This document shows, in pieces, positions 46,584 through 56,394 of a DNA stretch of 64,000 nucleotides. The stretch's first letter is position 1, and each line of letters opens with the position of its first letter. The DNA is from Melioribacter roseus. GTDB lineage: Bacteria > Bacteroidota > Ignavibacteria > Ignavibacteriales > Melioribacteraceae. The translations under genes were made by a program, and so were the position numbers. The DNA lies in contig DYLK01000014.1 in the NCBI GenBank assembly GCA_020722065.1, positions 1 to 64,000 on the forward strand. The letters run 5' to 3'. Under the pieces are notes generated by a model. The model was given only the letters and a program-made list of their open reading frames with translations. It was not told the origin of the DNA and made no database searches.

Positions 46584-48224
46584 TTATTTAGGAATTCTTA
46601 ATGTAAATATAGAACCCAATCCTAATTCACTTTCTACTGTTAAATCTCCACCTTGTTTTTTTGCTAAATCTTTACAAAGTAAAAGACCAAAACCGGTTCC
46701 TTTTTCATTTTCAGTTCCTGGAGTAGTGTGGAATTCATTCATTTTGAAGATTTTTTTGATATCTGAAACATGCATTCCTATGCCATTATCTTTAACAGAG
46801 ATGTAATGTGAGTTTTCGTCTTCTTTAAAAAGTATTTCAATTTTACCTCTTTTTCTAGTAAACTTTATTGCATTTACTATCAAATTTCTTAGAATGGTAA
46901 AAACATAATCTTCGTCGGCAATAATTGTTTGTTTTTCGTCAATTGAGCAAGAAATAACGATTCCTTTTTGCTTTGCAGAATCTGAATTAAGAGAAATAAC
47001 TCTACTACAAATTTGATATAACATTATATTTGTTGGATTATATACAACGCCACTTCTTTGGGCTCTTGACCACTCTAATAAGTCTTCAAGTAGAGAAAAA
47101 ATATTTTCAGAAGAAGATTGTATAGTTCGTATTGATTCTTTTACTTCGTCAATAGTAAATTCATTAAAACTTTCATTAAGCATTCTTGTCATTCCAAGAA
47201 GGGCAGTAAACGGACTTCTTAAATCATGAGCAATTATATTAAAGAATTTGTCTTTTGTTAAAATTTCTTCTTTCAGTCTTTTTTCACTTTCAATCAATTT
47301 ATGTTGAGCTTCACGGATTTTTGTTACATCACGAAAAATTCCTTCAATTGCCTCGGGTTCGCCTTTTTCGTTAAAAATAACTTTTGAGTTAAAAGAAATT
47401 AATTTTATAGAATTGTCCTTATCCCTCATTTCTGTTTCGAAATTTTTTATAGAGCCATTTTTCAATATTTCTGCTAAAAACTTTTCTCTTCCTTTTGAAT
47501 CTTTATAAAAAATTTCTGATGGCTTCCCAATTAATTCTTCGGGTTTATATTGTGTTACAAAAGAAATAGAAGGACTAATAATTTCAATTATTCCCTGTAT
47601 AGAAACACGGTAAAAAACATCGATAAGATTTTCAAAAATACGTCTATACTTTTGCTCGCTTTTCTTTAATTGTTCCTCGGTTAATTTTTTTTGTGTAATA
47701 TCATCCTTAATAGCAATAAAATGTGTAATAATACCATCATTATTTTTAATTGGTGAAATTGCTACGCGTTCCCAATACAATTCTCCATTTTTTCGCTTAT
47801 TATGTAACTCGCCCGTCCAATCTTTTCCACTTTTTATTGTTTGCCAAAGATCTTTGTAATAGTCTTCGCTTTGTTCTCCAGATTTTAAGATTCTAGGATT
47901 TTTATCAAAAACTTGTTCAAACAAAAAACCTGTAATTTTTTCAAATTTTTTGTTTACATACTTAATATTTCCGTCTGCATCAGTAATAACAATTGAGCTT
48001 GAACTCTGTTCTGCAGCCCGAGAAAAAAGAATCAACTGTTTTTCGACATTTTTTCGTTCAATAAGTAGATTTTTTAGTTCATTTGTTTGTTGATCAAGTT
48101 CACTTTGTAGCATCAACTTAATTTTTTCTAAATCCTTTTTAAGTTGCACGCAATCAGAATTAGAAATCTTTTCGGTTATTTTTGCAATTTCATCAACTTT
48201 TTTCTTTATAAGATTCTTAGACAT
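46584..48224 (-). CDS. Cytoplasmic PAS-domain sensor histidine kinase
   Basis: The 546-residue kinase has no membrane segment. A coiled coil occupies ~1-65. The first PAS/PAC is ~75-190 (SSIVITDADGNIKYVNKKFE; WTGELHNKRKNGELYWERVA), and the second is ~195-310. HisKA has FFNIIAHDLRSPFTALLG with the phosphorylated His near 334. HATPase has LIVNAIKFTRKRG, VKDNGIGMHVSD and GTGFGLLLCKDLAKKQGG. No response regulator gene is adjacent, so it is an orphan; it could feed the NtrC-type regulator elsewhere in the window but nothing shows that. Confidence 0.9.
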   Translation of the reverse strand: MSKNLIKKKVDEIAKITEKISNSDCVQLKKDLEKIKLMLQSELDQQTNELKNLLIERKNVEKQLILFSRAAEQSSSSIVITDADGNIKYVNKKFEKITGFLFEQVFDKNPRILKSGEQSEDYYKDLWQTIKSGKDWTGELHNKRKNGELYWERVAISPIKNNDGIITHFIAIKDDITQKKLTEEQLKKSEQKYRRIFENLIDVFYRVSIQGIIEIISPSISFVTQYKPEELIGKPSEIFYKDSKGREKFLAEILKNGSIKNFETEMRDKDNSIKLISFNSKVIFNEKGEPEAIEGIFRDVTKIREAQHKLIESEKRLKEEILTKDKFFNIIAHDLRSPFTALLGMTRMLNESFNEFTIDEVKESIRTIQSSSENIFSLLEDLLEWSRAQRSGVVYNPTNIMLYQICSRVISLNSDSAKQKGIVISCSIDEKQTIIADEDYVFTILRNLIVNAIKFTRKRGKIEILFKEDENSHYISVKDNGIGMHVSDIKKIFKMNEFHTTPGTENEKGTGFGLLLCKDLAKKQGGDLTVESELGLGSIFTLRIPK

Positions 48225-48367
48225 TTTTTTATTTTTTGCTATTAAACGAAAATATGAAAGATTTTCTTAATAGGGGAAGATTTTTTACAAATTCTTGCTG
48301 ACAATTTCTTAATTATTTCATTTTGCTTAAAAAAATGTTATTTTAATCAAAAATTATTCCATTTTCT

Positions 48368-48931
48368 ATGTACAATTATATTTCAATAAATAATATTCTT
48401 ATTAATTCAGAGATTTTATCAAAAAAATTTACTTGCGACTTATCCAAATGCAAGGGAGCTTGTTGTACTTTAAAAAGCGACTTTGGCGCCCCTTTGGATT
48501 GGGACGAAATTGAAAAAATTGAAAAGGTTTTACCTTTGGCAAAAAAATATCTTTCTGAAAGAAATATCAAAGAAATTGAAAACAATGGATTTTGGGAAGT
48601 AAAAAACGAAACATTTTTAACTCGTTCTATAAATAAGCGAGACTGTGTTTTTGTTTATTGGGAAAACGATATAGCCAAATGTGCTATTGAAAAAGCATAT
48701 TTAGAAGATAAAACTGATTTTATTAAACCAATATCCTGCCATCTTTTTCCGATTCGAGTTACAAATTTTGGTGGAAAAACACTAAAATATGAAGAATATT
48801 TGGAATGCAAACCAGCGTTAGAATTAGGGGAAAAAACAAATTTAACGGTTGCCGAATTTCTAAAAACTCCTTTACAAAGAGAATTTGGTGATGATTTTTT
48901 CAAGAAATTAATTAACCAAAAGGATAAGTAA
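48368..48931 (+). CDS. DUF3109 family cysteine-rich protein
   Basis: The 187-residue protein belongs to DUF3109, related to the zinc/iron-chelating YkgJ-type domain. Cysteines are conserved in CDLSKCKGACCTLKSDFGAP (~23-42), RDCVFVYWENDIAKCAIE (~90-107), and KPISCHLFPIRV (~120) with a late LECKPAL. The pattern suggests a metal or iron-sulfur site; no reaction is known for the family. It stands one base before rpoN, in a unit with rpoN, a methyltransferase and hslVU. Confidence 0.82.
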   Translation: MYNYISINNILINSEILSKKFTCDLSKCKGACCTLKSDFGAPLDWDEIEKIEKVLPLAKKYLSERNIKEIENNGFWEVKNETFLTRSINKRDCVFVYWENDIAKCAIEKAYLEDKTDFIKPISCHLFPIRVTNFGGKTLKYEEYLECKPALELGEKTNLTVAEFLKTPLQREFGDDFFKKLINQKDK

Positions 48932-48932
48932 A

Positions 48933-50387
48933 ATGTTATCCCTTCAACAGAAAATGTCGCTGCAACAAAAACTTTCACCGCAGCAAATTCAATATCAAAA
49001 ATTATTACAACTAAACAATCTTGCGATGGAACAGAGAATTAAAACAGAATTGGAAATGAATCCTGTTTTGGAAGAAATTCCAGAATTGGAGCAATTAGAA
49101 TCCGATTTGAATTCCGCAAATGAAGAAAATGATTCAAACGAAAATGAAGATTTTGATGAAGATAATCCCGAATTTGACATTGATGATTATGTTAATGAAG
49201 AAGATTTGGAATTTGCACGTGTAAATCGCTCTGCCGATGACGAACACAATGTTCCAATTGCACCTCAGAGAAACACGCTTACAGAACATCTACTAGAGCA
49301 ATTGCAATTGTTAAATTTTTCGGAAATAGAGCAAATAATCGGCGAAAATATTATTTGGAGTTTAGATAATGATGGTTATTTGGGCGAAGAATTGTCGGAA
49401 ATTATTGAAAGAATTTCAGAAGTTGAGAACATTAAAATTCCTTTAGAAAAAGCAGAGGAAGTTTTATATGAAATTCAGAGATTAGACCCAATTGGAATTG
49501 CTTCCCGTTCTTTGCAAGAATGTTTAGTTATCCAAATGGAAGAATCTTCTTTTGACCCTTTTTATAAGCTAATTGCAGAAAAAATCTTAAAAGAAGAATA
49601 TGAAAATTTTACAAACAAACGTTTCGATTTAATCAAAAAAAATCTTCAACTAACTGAAGACTCTGTACGAGTAGCAATAAAATTAATTCAGAAATTAAAC
49701 CCTAAACCAGGTGAAGGAAATATTTCATCTGAACTTGCAAATCAAGTAACGCCAGATTTCATTATCGAAAAAGTTGATAACAATTATATCATTACATTAA
49801 ACGATAAATTTATGCCATCGGTAACGATTAGTCAGGCTTATGTAGAAATGCTTGATGAAGGGAAAAAGAAAAAGAAAAAAACAGAACCAGATAAAGCAGC
49901 AAACAAATTTCTAAAAGAGAAAATTGATTCAGCCAAATGGTTTATTTTTTCTATCGAACAGCGCAGACAAACGTTAATCAAAATAATGAAAGCAATATTT
50001 GAAAAACAACGCGAATATTTTGAATACGGTGCAAGAGCATTAAAACCAATGATTTACAAAGATATTGCCGATAAAATTGAAATGGATATTTCTACCGTTA
50101 GTCGAGTTGTACGAGGAAAATATGTGCAAAGTATTCATGGAATAAACGAGCTTAAATTCTTTTTTAGCGAAGGATTGCAAACAGATGATGGCGAAGAAAT
50201 TTCGAACAAACATATTAAAGAATTGATAAAAGAAATTTGCGAAAACGAACCAGCAAAAAAACCTTATAGTGATGACAAAATAGCTAAAATTCTACAAGAA
50301 AAAGGAATTCACATTGCACGTAGAACAGTTGCAAAATACAGAGAACAACTCGGAGTGCCAGTAGCGAGATTGCGAAAAGGGTTCTAA
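48933..50387 (+). CDS. rpoN: RNA polymerase sigma-54 factor
   Basis: Sigma-54 directs RNA polymerase to -24/-12 promoters and needs an AAA+ activator. The 484-residue protein has the glutamine-rich region I (LSLQQKMSLQQKLSPQQIQY, ~2-21) that blocks open complex formation, an acidic region II (~55-95), the core-binding region (~110-250), a helix-turn-helix region and the RpoN box ARRTVAKYRE (~466-475). The window also encodes an NtrC-type activator, giving a complete control pair. It shares the TAATG junction with the next gene. Confidence 0.96.
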   Translation: MLSLQQKMSLQQKLSPQQIQYQKLLQLNNLAMEQRIKTELEMNPVLEEIPELEQLESDLNSANEENDSNENEDFDEDNPEFDIDDYVNEEDLEFARVNRSADDEHNVPIAPQRNTLTEHLLEQLQLLNFSEIEQIIGENIIWSLDNDGYLGEELSEIIERISEVENIKIPLEKAEEVLYEIQRLDPIGIASRSLQECLVIQMEESSFDPFYKLIAEKILKEEYENFTNKRFDLIKKNLQLTEDSVRVAIKLIQKLNPKPGEGNISSELANQVTPDFIIEKVDNNYIITLNDKFMPSVTISQAYVEMLDEGKKKKKKTEPDKAANKFLKEKIDSAKWFIFSIEQRRQTLIKIMKAIFEKQREYFEYGARALKPMIYKDIADKIEMDISTVSRVVRGKYVQSIHGINELKFFFSEGLQTDDGEEISNKHIKELIKEICENEPAKKPYSDDKIAKILQEKGIHIARRTVAKYREQLGVPVARLRKGF

Positions 50388-51055
50388 TGCTTTTTGATAT
50401 TTTAGCTATTATATCACTAATTGCCTTATTCGGAGTTTTTCACTCATCTTTTGCTTCACAAAAAGTTAAAAAGAATTTTCTCGAAAAAACGGGAAATAAA
50501 ATCGCCTTTTATAGAATTCTTTATTCATTTTTCTCTGGGTTAATGTTTTTAGCAATTTTAATAATCATTCCCAAAAATTCGACTGTCATTTACGATTTAC
50601 CAACTCCTTGGGATTTGGTAGCTTATGTAATTCAATTGCTCGGGTTAATTGGCATTATTTGGACGGGAAAAAGTTTTGATTGGAAAGAATTCTTGGGATT
50701 AAACCAAATAAAAAGATATATTAAAGGCAATTATAATTCTTTGGAGCTTGATGAACATCCAAACTTTCGGGCAAATGGTGCTTTTAAGTATTCTCGACAT
50801 CCCTCATATTTTTATACAATAGTTTTTATGGGATTTCGTCCGTTTATGGATTTAACTTATCTTGTTCTATTTCTTTCAATGACCGCTTATTTTATTATCG
50901 GGGCAAAATGGGAAGAAGAAAAATTAGTTGTAATATACGGCGACGTGTATAAAAAATATCAAAAAGAAGTACCTAAATTTATTCCATTTGGTTTAATTGG
51001 AATAAAAAAGAAAAACGTTAATTATAAATTTGAGATAAAAAATGGAAAAAATTAG
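50387..51055 (+). CDS. Isoprenylcysteine methyltransferase-like (ICMT/PEMT) membrane protein
   Basis: The 222-residue membrane protein has about five helices. The C-terminal signature is [20 protein letters not shown] (~136-155; RHP motif of the ICMT/PEMT fold) and [20 protein letters not shown] (~178-197; EE and Y...Y positions). Related proteins methylate thiols or lipids with SAM, or belong to NnrU-like groups. The substrate is not evident. It overlaps rpoN by one base and hslV by 14 bases, so it is part of the rpoN-hslVU operon. Confidence 0.75.
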   Translation: MLFDILAIISLIALFGVFHSSFASQKVKKNFLEKTGNKIAFYRILYSFFSGLMFLAILIIIPKNSTVIYDLPTPWDLVAYVIQLLGLIGIIWTGKSFDWKEFLGLNQIKRYIKGNYNSLELDEHPNFRANGAFKYSRHPSYFYTIVFMGFRPFMDLTYLVLFLSMTAYFIIGAKWEEEKLVVIYGDVYKKYQKEVPKFIPFGLIGIKKKNVNYKFEIKNGKN

Positions 51056-51578
51056 ATCGACAACAATACTTGGGATAATTCACAACGGAAAAGCCGCAAT
51101 TGGTGGCGACGGACAAGTTACGCTTGGAAATACAGTTGTAAAGCATAATTCAATGAAAATAAGAAAATTATACAAAGGCAAAGTTATGTGCGGATTTGCT
51201 GGTTCGGCGGCAGATGCTTTTACACTGCTTGGTAGATTTGAAGAAAAATTAGAAGAATTCCGCGGTAACGTAGAGAGAGCGGCTGTGGAATTAGCAAAAG
51301 ATTGGCGAACAGATAAATATCTTCGAAAATTAGAAGCAATGCTCGCAATAGTTTCAAATGAAAATACATTTATTGTTTCGGGAACTGGTGATATTATTGA
51401 ACCAGAAGATAACATTGTAGCAATTGGTTCTGGTGGAATGTATGCTCTTGCAGCAGCTAAAATGCTTAAAAAACATAGCAATCTTTCAGCAGAGCAAATT
51501 GTTCAAGAAGCATTAGAAACAGCTGGGGATATTTGTATTTACACAAACAAAAACATTAAAGTCGAAGTATTGGATTAA
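51042..51578 (+). CDS. hslV: ATP-dependent protease subunit HslV (ClpQ)
   Basis: HslV is the proteasome-like peptidase that works with HslU. In the 178-residue sequence the mature enzyme should begin at Thr7 ([20 protein letters not shown]), so the first six residues MEKIRS act as a short propeptide removed to free the catalytic Thr. [20 protein letters not shown] (~25-44) and [20 protein letters not shown] (~49-68) are family hallmarks. The last residues before the stop are unremarkable. It overlaps the upstream gene by 14 bases and precedes hslU by nine bases. Confidence 0.95.
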   Translation: MEKIRSTTILGIIHNGKAAIGGDGQVTLGNTVVKHNSMKIRKLYKGKVMCGFAGSAADAFTLLGRFEEKLEEFRGNVERAAVELAKDWRTDKYLRKLEAMLAIVSNENTFIVSGTGDIIEPEDNIVAIGSGGMYALAAAKMLKKHSNLSAEQIVQEALETAGDICIYTNKNIKVEVLD

Positions 51579-51587
51579 GGTAAGATT

Positions 51588-52964
51588 ATGGAAAAAATTA
51601 AAATGGAAGATTTAACACCACGACAAGTAGTAGCAGAATTAAATAAATATATTATCGGACAAGATGAAGCTAAAAGAGCAGTTGCAATAGCAATTAGAAA
51701 TCGTTGGAGAAGACAGAATGTTGAAAATATTATAAAAGAAGAAATTATGCCAAACAACATAATTTTAATAGGACCGACAGGAGTTGGGAAAACCGAAATT
51801 GCAAGACGTTTGGCAAAATTAGCAAAAGCTCCATTTGTTAAAGTTGAAGCATCAAAATTTACTGAAGTTGGTTATGTTGGAAGAGATGTAGAATCGATGA
51901 TTAGAGATTTAGTTGAACTTTCAGTTTCTATGGTAAATTCAGAAAAAACAGAAGAAGTTCACGAAAAAGCAAAAAAAATAGCAGAAGAACGAATCCTTGA
52001 TATTCTTATTCCACCTGTTTCAAAACCCAAAAATATAGAAATAGAAGAAGTAGAATCTGAAGAAAATGAAGCTCTTCAAAATGAAAAAACACGCGAATGG
52101 ATGATGAAAAAATTACAAAACGGCGAAATGGACGATAAAATAATAGAATTTGATTTTACAGTACCAGCTGCTGGAATGAAGGTTTTTGGTCCATCGGGTT
52201 TTGATGATATGGGAATAAATATTCAAGAAATATTTTCTTCCATGGTTCCCAAAAAAAAGAAAAAACGCCGTGCCACAATTAGCGAAGCAAGGCAAATATT
52301 TATTCAAGAAGAATCACAAAAATTAATTGACATAGAAGCCGTACAACGAGAAGCAATTAAAAGGGTAGAAGAAGCTGGTATAGTGTTTATTGATGAAATT
52401 GACAAAATCGCAAGTTCAAGCAAAGGTGGACACGGACCCGATGTTTCTCGCGAAGGTGTTCAGCGAGATATGTTGCCAATTGTTGAAGGTTCGACAATTA
52501 ACACCAAATATGGACCTGTAAAATCTGACCACATTTTATTTATTGCGTCGGGAGCGTTTCATGTTTCAAAACCATCGGATTTAATTCCAGAACTTCAGGG
52601 ACGTTTTCCGATTCGCGTTGAGTTGAAAAGTCTTACACAAGATGATTTTGTCAAAATTCTAACAATTCCCGAAAATGCTCTATTGAAACAATATTCAGCT
52701 CTTCTTCAATCTGAAGGAATTGATTTGGTGTTTCAGGAAGATTCCATTTCCGAGATAGCAAAAATTGCAGCAGAAGTTAATGATAATGTAGAAAACATTG
52801 GAGCGAGAAGATTACACACAATTCTTACTACTCTGTTGGAAGATATTTTATTTGATGCTCCTGACAATATTTCTGAAAAGAAAATAAGTATTTCTGCAGA
52901 AACTGTTAATCAGAAACTTGATTCAATTGTAAAAAACAGAGATTTGAGTAAATATATTCTCTAA
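51588..52964 (+). CDS. hslU: ATPase subunit HslU (ClpY)
   Basis: HslU unfolds substrates for HslV. The 458-residue protein opens with EDLTPRQVVAELNKYIIGQD, has Walker A GPTGVGKTEIARRLAK (~60-75) and the VGYVGRDVESMIRDL segment that follows. The intermediate domain (~105-240) contains charged stretches and MKKLQNGEMDD. Walker B is GIVFIDEIDKIA (~263-274), and sensor-2 is NIGARRLHTILTTLLEDI. The C-terminus DLSKYIL is the conserved tail that inserts into HslV. The downstream gap (52965-53109) is AT-rich with no clear terminator. Confidence 0.97.
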   Translation: MEKIKMEDLTPRQVVAELNKYIIGQDEAKRAVAIAIRNRWRRQNVENIIKEEIMPNNIILIGPTGVGKTEIARRLAKLAKAPFVKVEASKFTEVGYVGRDVESMIRDLVELSVSMVNSEKTEEVHEKAKKIAEERILDILIPPVSKPKNIEIEEVESEENEALQNEKTREWMMKKLQNGEMDDKIIEFDFTVPAAGMKVFGPSGFDDMGINIQEIFSSMVPKKKKKRRATISEARQIFIQEESQKLIDIEAVQREAIKRVEEAGIVFIDEIDKIASSSKGGHGPDVSREGVQRDMLPIVEGSTINTKYGPVKSDHILFIASGAFHVSKPSDLIPELQGRFPIRVELKSLTQDDFVKILTIPENALLKQYSALLQSEGIDLVFQEDSISEIAKIAAEVNDNVENIGARRLHTILTTLLEDILFDAPDNISEKKISISAETVNQKLDSIVKNRDLSKYIL

Positions 52965-53109
52965 ATTAAGGTTGAAAAGAAGTATTTAATTTTCTGATTA
53001 TTTGACAGAATAATTATTGTTTATAATAATTTGCAAACGGTTGTTTTATTTGTAAAACGTTACAAACTCCGAGAATTATCGGCAAATTGACACGAAATCA
53101 ACTTAAAAA

Positions 53110-54240
53110 TTATTTTAAAGCAAAGATAATTATCACAATTCCAACTGAAATTTTCACAAATAACGAAGATTGTTTTGGATATTCTTTTTTTGCCCAATGC
53201 CAAATATTTGCAGCAATAAGCATTAATACTACCAAAATAATTGTAGCTATAATTACTTCAACCAAACCTAAAGTTTTTCCAATTCCGTTTGCCAAACCAA
53301 TTCCATCGTTAAATTGTCTGTAAATTATTATTAAATGTAGCCAATAAATTAATAGCGATTCGCTACTTGCTTTGAGCACAAAAGATTTTCCTGATGTTAA
53401 TTTTTTATCCCAAAACCAGCACACAACAAAAAGAACCAACACGTATCCCAACCTTTCTAAATAAAAAATTGGGTGAGGCAAAATATTACGTAATTGAATA
53501 GGAATAAAATTTGAGAAGAATAAATGTCCAAAAATTAAAAGTCCTAAGCCAACAAATGCCGTTTTTTTAATAAATGCTTCTTCGTTTCCGCTCAATCTTG
53601 ATTCAACAAAATATTTTGCAAAAATTGCTCCCGCAAGAATAAAATTTATCCAAGGAAAAATTGGGAAAAGTGAACCATTCAATCTATTGAAATAATTTGC
53701 CAAAAATGGATGAAGCCAATTTGTAAAGTTAATTTGCCACGCAAAAGGAGAGAAAATCATTACAAATAATAAAGTAGCGATTAAAATGTAATGATAAAAA
53801 GTATCGGATTTAATTAACAATCTAAGTAAAAACAAAAAAAGCAAACTAACACCAATGCACTGAAGAACATCAACAGCAAAAAAATCTGAAAGAAGTTTAG
53901 GATTAGAATTATTTAAGATTCTTGATAACGAAAAGAAAGGTATATGAAGCGCATAACCGATTAGAATAATCTGGAACATTCTTGAGATTTTTTTCCAAAA
54001 AGGTTTTCCAATTTGTCGCATAACATCCAATTTTGAGTTGGAAGATACTTGAAATGCAAAACCCGAAACAAATAAAAATGATGGGGCAACTAAACCATTA
54101 ATAAAATTTAAAATAGAAAACCACTTGCTATTTGAGAATTCTGGTGATAAAAAAGCATTAAAAACATGAACTTCAATCATTACAAGAATTGCAAGTCCGC
54201 GTAATAAATCCGCAGAATAATATCTATTCCTTTCTGCCAT
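53110..54240 (-). CDS. DUF1624/heparan-N-acetyltransferase-like membrane protein
   Basis: The 376-residue protein has roughly ten membrane helices. The N-terminal RYYSADLLRGLAILVMIEVH (~5-24) followed by NGLVAPSFLFVSGFAFQ (~48-64) is the DUF1624 / heparan-alpha-glucosaminide N-acetyltransferase pattern. The His in IEVH corresponds to the proposed acetyl-accepting residue. LLIYWLHLIIIY near ~305 matches the late motif. Such proteins transfer acetyl groups to sugars across the membrane, but the substrate here is unknown. ATG 54240 follows AAGGAG; a start at 54264 is in frame but lacks a site. Confidence 0.75.
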   Translation of the reverse strand: MAERNRYYSADLLRGLAILVMIEVHVFNAFLSPEFSNSKWFSILNFINGLVAPSFLFVSGFAFQVSSNSKLDVMRQIGKPFWKKISRMFQIILIGYALHIPFFSLSRILNNSNPKLLSDFFAVDVLQCIGVSLLFLFLLRLLIKSDTFYHYILIATLLFVMIFSPFAWQINFTNWLHPFLANYFNRLNGSLFPIFPWINFILAGAIFAKYFVESRLSGNEEAFIKKTAFVGLGLLIFGHLFFSNFIPIQLRNILPHPIFYLERLGYVLVLFVVCWFWDKKLTSGKSFVLKASSESLLIYWLHLIIIYRQFNDGIGLANGIGKTLGLVEVIIATIILVVLMLIAANIWHWAKKEYPKQSSLFVKISVGIVIIIFALK

Positions 54241-54381
54241 TTTTCTCCTTAAAATTGTTTGCAAATCAAAATTAATAAAAAGAATATTTCACACAAAATT
54301 GAAATTTGTTCAATTCTTTTTTGATGGAATTGTCTGACAAAATTATGAATTAATGTAATCGGAAAGATTGCAGAATATGAA

Positions 54382-54408
54382 AAAAGCAGTAAACGAATTA
54401 CTGCTTTT
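54382..54408 (-). terminator. Terminator of the minus-strand run ending in the small barrel gene
   Basis: AAAAGCAGTAA and TTACTGCTTTT pair in an 11-bp stem with a five-base loop; on the minus strand the stem ends in a T6 run. It lies 44 bases past the stop of the small barrel gene. Confidence 0.85.
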
Positions 54409-54451
54409 CGACACTCATTTTAGTTATGTTACATAAGGAGCTACAATAAAA

Positions 54452-54901
54452 TTAATTGATAAAATATCTAATTCCAATAGCGCCGCCAACGCCAATTCTG
54501 GAAGATGGGACGATACCGAGTTGTGGAACAATTTCAACAAAAATATCCATTGGATTTGTTGGGAATTGATAATTTACACCAATTGGAATACGAACATTGA
54601 TTCTTGATTTTTCAGAAAATCCAAGTGAAACACCAACACCATAATAAACAGGCAAACTACCATTTTGCATTTCAATTAAATTATTGTCGTGCCAAACATA
54701 ATCTCCGTGAATATAAATTGCTTCATTTTCACCAAACGACCAAGCAAGTCCGCCGTTTAAAGAATTTTCCGCATTAATCCAATATTTGCCGCTTAAACCA
54801 GTTGGTTCACCAAGCATAATTCCAATCCCATAGCCAGATTTTTGAGCTAAAACACTATTTAATCCAGCAAAAATTAAAATTATAAAAAAATATTTCTTCA
54901 T
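54452..54901 (-). CDS. Small exported beta-barrel protein
   Basis: The 149-residue protein has a signal peptide (MKKYFFIILIFAGLNSVLAQ) and a strand-rich body with glycine pairs (GYGIGIMLGEPTGLSGKYW; YYGVGVSLGFSEKSRINVRI). It ends in GAIGIRYFIN, an outer-membrane-type terminal strand. The GIMLGEPTGLSGKYW opening is typical of DUF3996-like proteins. It begins eight bases after the CBM48 gene, so the pair is co-transcribed. No function can be assigned. Confidence 0.65.
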   Translation of the reverse strand: MKKYFFIILIFAGLNSVLAQKSGYGIGIMLGEPTGLSGKYWINAENSLNGGLAWSFGENEAIYIHGDYVWHDNNLIEMQNGSLPVYYGVGVSLGFSEKSRINVRIPIGVNYQFPTNPMDIFVEIVPQLGIVPSSRIGVGGAIGIRYFIN

Positions 54902-54909
54902 TTTTCCGA

Positions 54910-55218
54910 TTAAATTACTATTACAGAATCTTCTGAATCGCCAAAAGGAGTAGGTAAACTAAAATCTGCTTCCGCGTCGTTTCCCCAAATTTTTCCTTCA
55001 AATAAATATCGGAACTTGTATTGTTTATTTGTATCCAAATCAAGAGTAATAGAAAAACTTCCGTTTGAAGATTTTTTCATCGGAGTAGTTTCAGTATCCC
55101 AATTATTAAAATCACCAAGTAAATGGGCAGAATTAAAATTTTTACCTTCTTCTGCATTTACTTTAAAAGTTACTTTGCAAAGTGGTTTAGTTTTCAAGTA
55201 TTTTTTTGTTATAGCCAT
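54910..55218 (-). CDS. Stand-alone CBM48/isoamylase early-set glycogen-binding protein
   Basis: The 102-residue protein is one CBM48/AMPK-beta-type domain. It shows VTFKVNAEEGKNFNSAHLLG (~17-36) and then LGDFNNWDTETTPMKKSSNG (~35-54; the WN-type aromatic binding residue). SITLDLDTNKQYKFRYLFEG (~57-76) and the W in GKIWGNDAEADF complete the fold. No catalytic domain is attached. Such small domains bind alpha-glucans and are common in this group. No glycogen gene is adjacent, so the role is unclear. No signal peptide is seen, unlike the barrel protein encoded next. Confidence 0.82.
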   Translation of the reverse strand: MAITKKYLKTKPLCKVTFKVNAEEGKNFNSAHLLGDFNNWDTETTPMKKSSNGSFSITLDLDTNKQYKFRYLFEGKIWGNDAEADFSLPTPFGDSEDSVIVI

Positions 55219-55273
55219 TTTTCACCTTTTCGTTTAAATATTTTTTGTTTTTTGCTTTTTGAAGATAATAAAA

Positions 55274-55861
55274 TTATTTATTCAAAAGTGTTATAGATTT
55301 TTTAATTAATTCTTCTATTGTTATTTCGTTTTGCGATGAAATAATATCGGTAATAATTTTTTCAACTTTTTTGGAATTAAAGCCAAGATTCACTAACGCC
55401 GCAGTAGCATCATTTCTTATTTTATAATTTGATGTAAAACTAACTTGTGTTTGAAGTAAAGAAGCCAACTTGTCTTTCAATTCGATTATTAAACGTTCAG
55501 CGGTTTTTCTGCCAACTCCTGGAATTTGAGTCAACTTAAAAACATCTTGATTTGCAACTGCTTGAACTAAATCCTGAGTTGAAACTCCAGAAAGCATTCC
55601 AATTGCTAATTTAGGACCAATTCCATTTATTGAAATTAACATTTCAAATAGTTTTTTATCTTCTTCAGATAAAAACCCAAAAAGGGATAAATCATCTTCT
55701 CGAACATTTAGATATGTATAAAAAGAAGAAATATTTCCAATTTCAGGAAGTTTCTCGAAAGTTGTAAATGAAATATTCAACAAAAAGCCAATTCCATTTA
55801 CATCAAGAATTACTTGATTTGGTTTTTTTTGTAATATTTTTCCAGTTAAATAACCTATCAT
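55274..55861 (-). CDS. ruvA: Holliday junction DNA helicase subunit RuvA
   Basis: RuvA binds four-way junctions and loads RuvB for branch migration. The 195-residue protein starts MIGYLTGKILQKKPNQVILD, the OB-fold domain, with YLNVREDDLSLFGF (~47-60). Two helix-hairpin-helix motifs are FEMLISINGIGPKLAIGMLS (~69-88) and DVFKLTQIPGVGRKTAERLI (~103-122). The C-terminal domain (~145-195) contacts RuvB; ruvB is not in the window. It overlaps ruvC by four bases. Confidence 0.95.
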   Translation of the reverse strand: MIGYLTGKILQKKPNQVILDVNGIGFLLNISFTTFEKLPEIGNISSFYTYLNVREDDLSLFGFLSEEDKKLFEMLISINGIGPKLAIGMLSGVSTQDLVQAVANQDVFKLTQIPGVGRKTAERLIIELKDKLASLLQTQVSFTSNYKIRNDATAALVNLGFNSKKVEKIITDIISSQNEITIEELIKKSITLLNK

Positions 55862-56394
55862 TTAATCACCAAATTTGGATTTTTTTCAATAAAATCTTTC
55901 CAAGAACCTTTTTTAGGGGAAATGTTTCCCATTCTAAGAGCGTGACAAATTGCAATTGCCAAAGCATCTGTTTCATCAAATGTAATATTTGGACGAACGA
56001 TATTTAATAATCTCAACACCATAAATTGAACTTGTTCTTTGCTTGCAGCACCTTTTCCAACAACGGATTGCTTAACTGCACGAGGTGAATATTCCGAAAT
56101 TGGAATTTTATTTTGCACCGCAGCAAGCAACGAAACACCACGAGCATATCCAATTTTGAGTGTAGATTGGATATTTTTACCATAAAAGGCAGTTTCAATA
56201 GAGAATTCATCTGGTTGGTGTGTTTTTATCAAACTAAACAATTCATCGTAAATAATTCCCAATTTCTCGGGAATATTATCAATTTTTGGCAATTTAATTA
56301 CACCTGAAGTAATATAAGTAAGAACATTTTTTTCATATTTTATTATGCCGAAACCAGTTTTTATAGTCCCGGGGTCAATTCCAAGAATTAACAT
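55858..56394 (-). CDS. ruvC: Crossover junction endodeoxyribonuclease RuvC
   Basis: RuvC resolves Holliday junctions by symmetric cleavage. The 178-residue protein has the catalytic acids in LILGIDPGTIKTGFGIIKYE (Asp7 in GIDPG), SIETAFYGKNIQSTLKIGYA (Glu ~68) and TFDETDALAIAICHALRMG (Asp ~141-144). YSPRAVKQSVVGKGAASKEQ (~100-119) is a further signature. Length is normal. It overlaps yebC by one base and ruvA by four. Confidence 0.95.
   Translation of the reverse strand: MLILGIDPGTIKTGFGIIKYEKNVLTYITSGVIKLPKIDNIPEKLGIIYDELFSLIKTHQPDEFSIETAFYGKNIQSTLKIGYARGVSLLAAVQNKIPISEYSPRAVKQSVVGKGAASKEQVQFMVLRLLNIVRPNITFDETDALAIAICHALRMGNISPKKGSWKDFIEKNPNLVIK

Noticed and set aside
53030-53070. Weak inverted repeat after hslU considered as a terminator
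   Set aside because: The stem is AT-only, short, and not followed by a T run.
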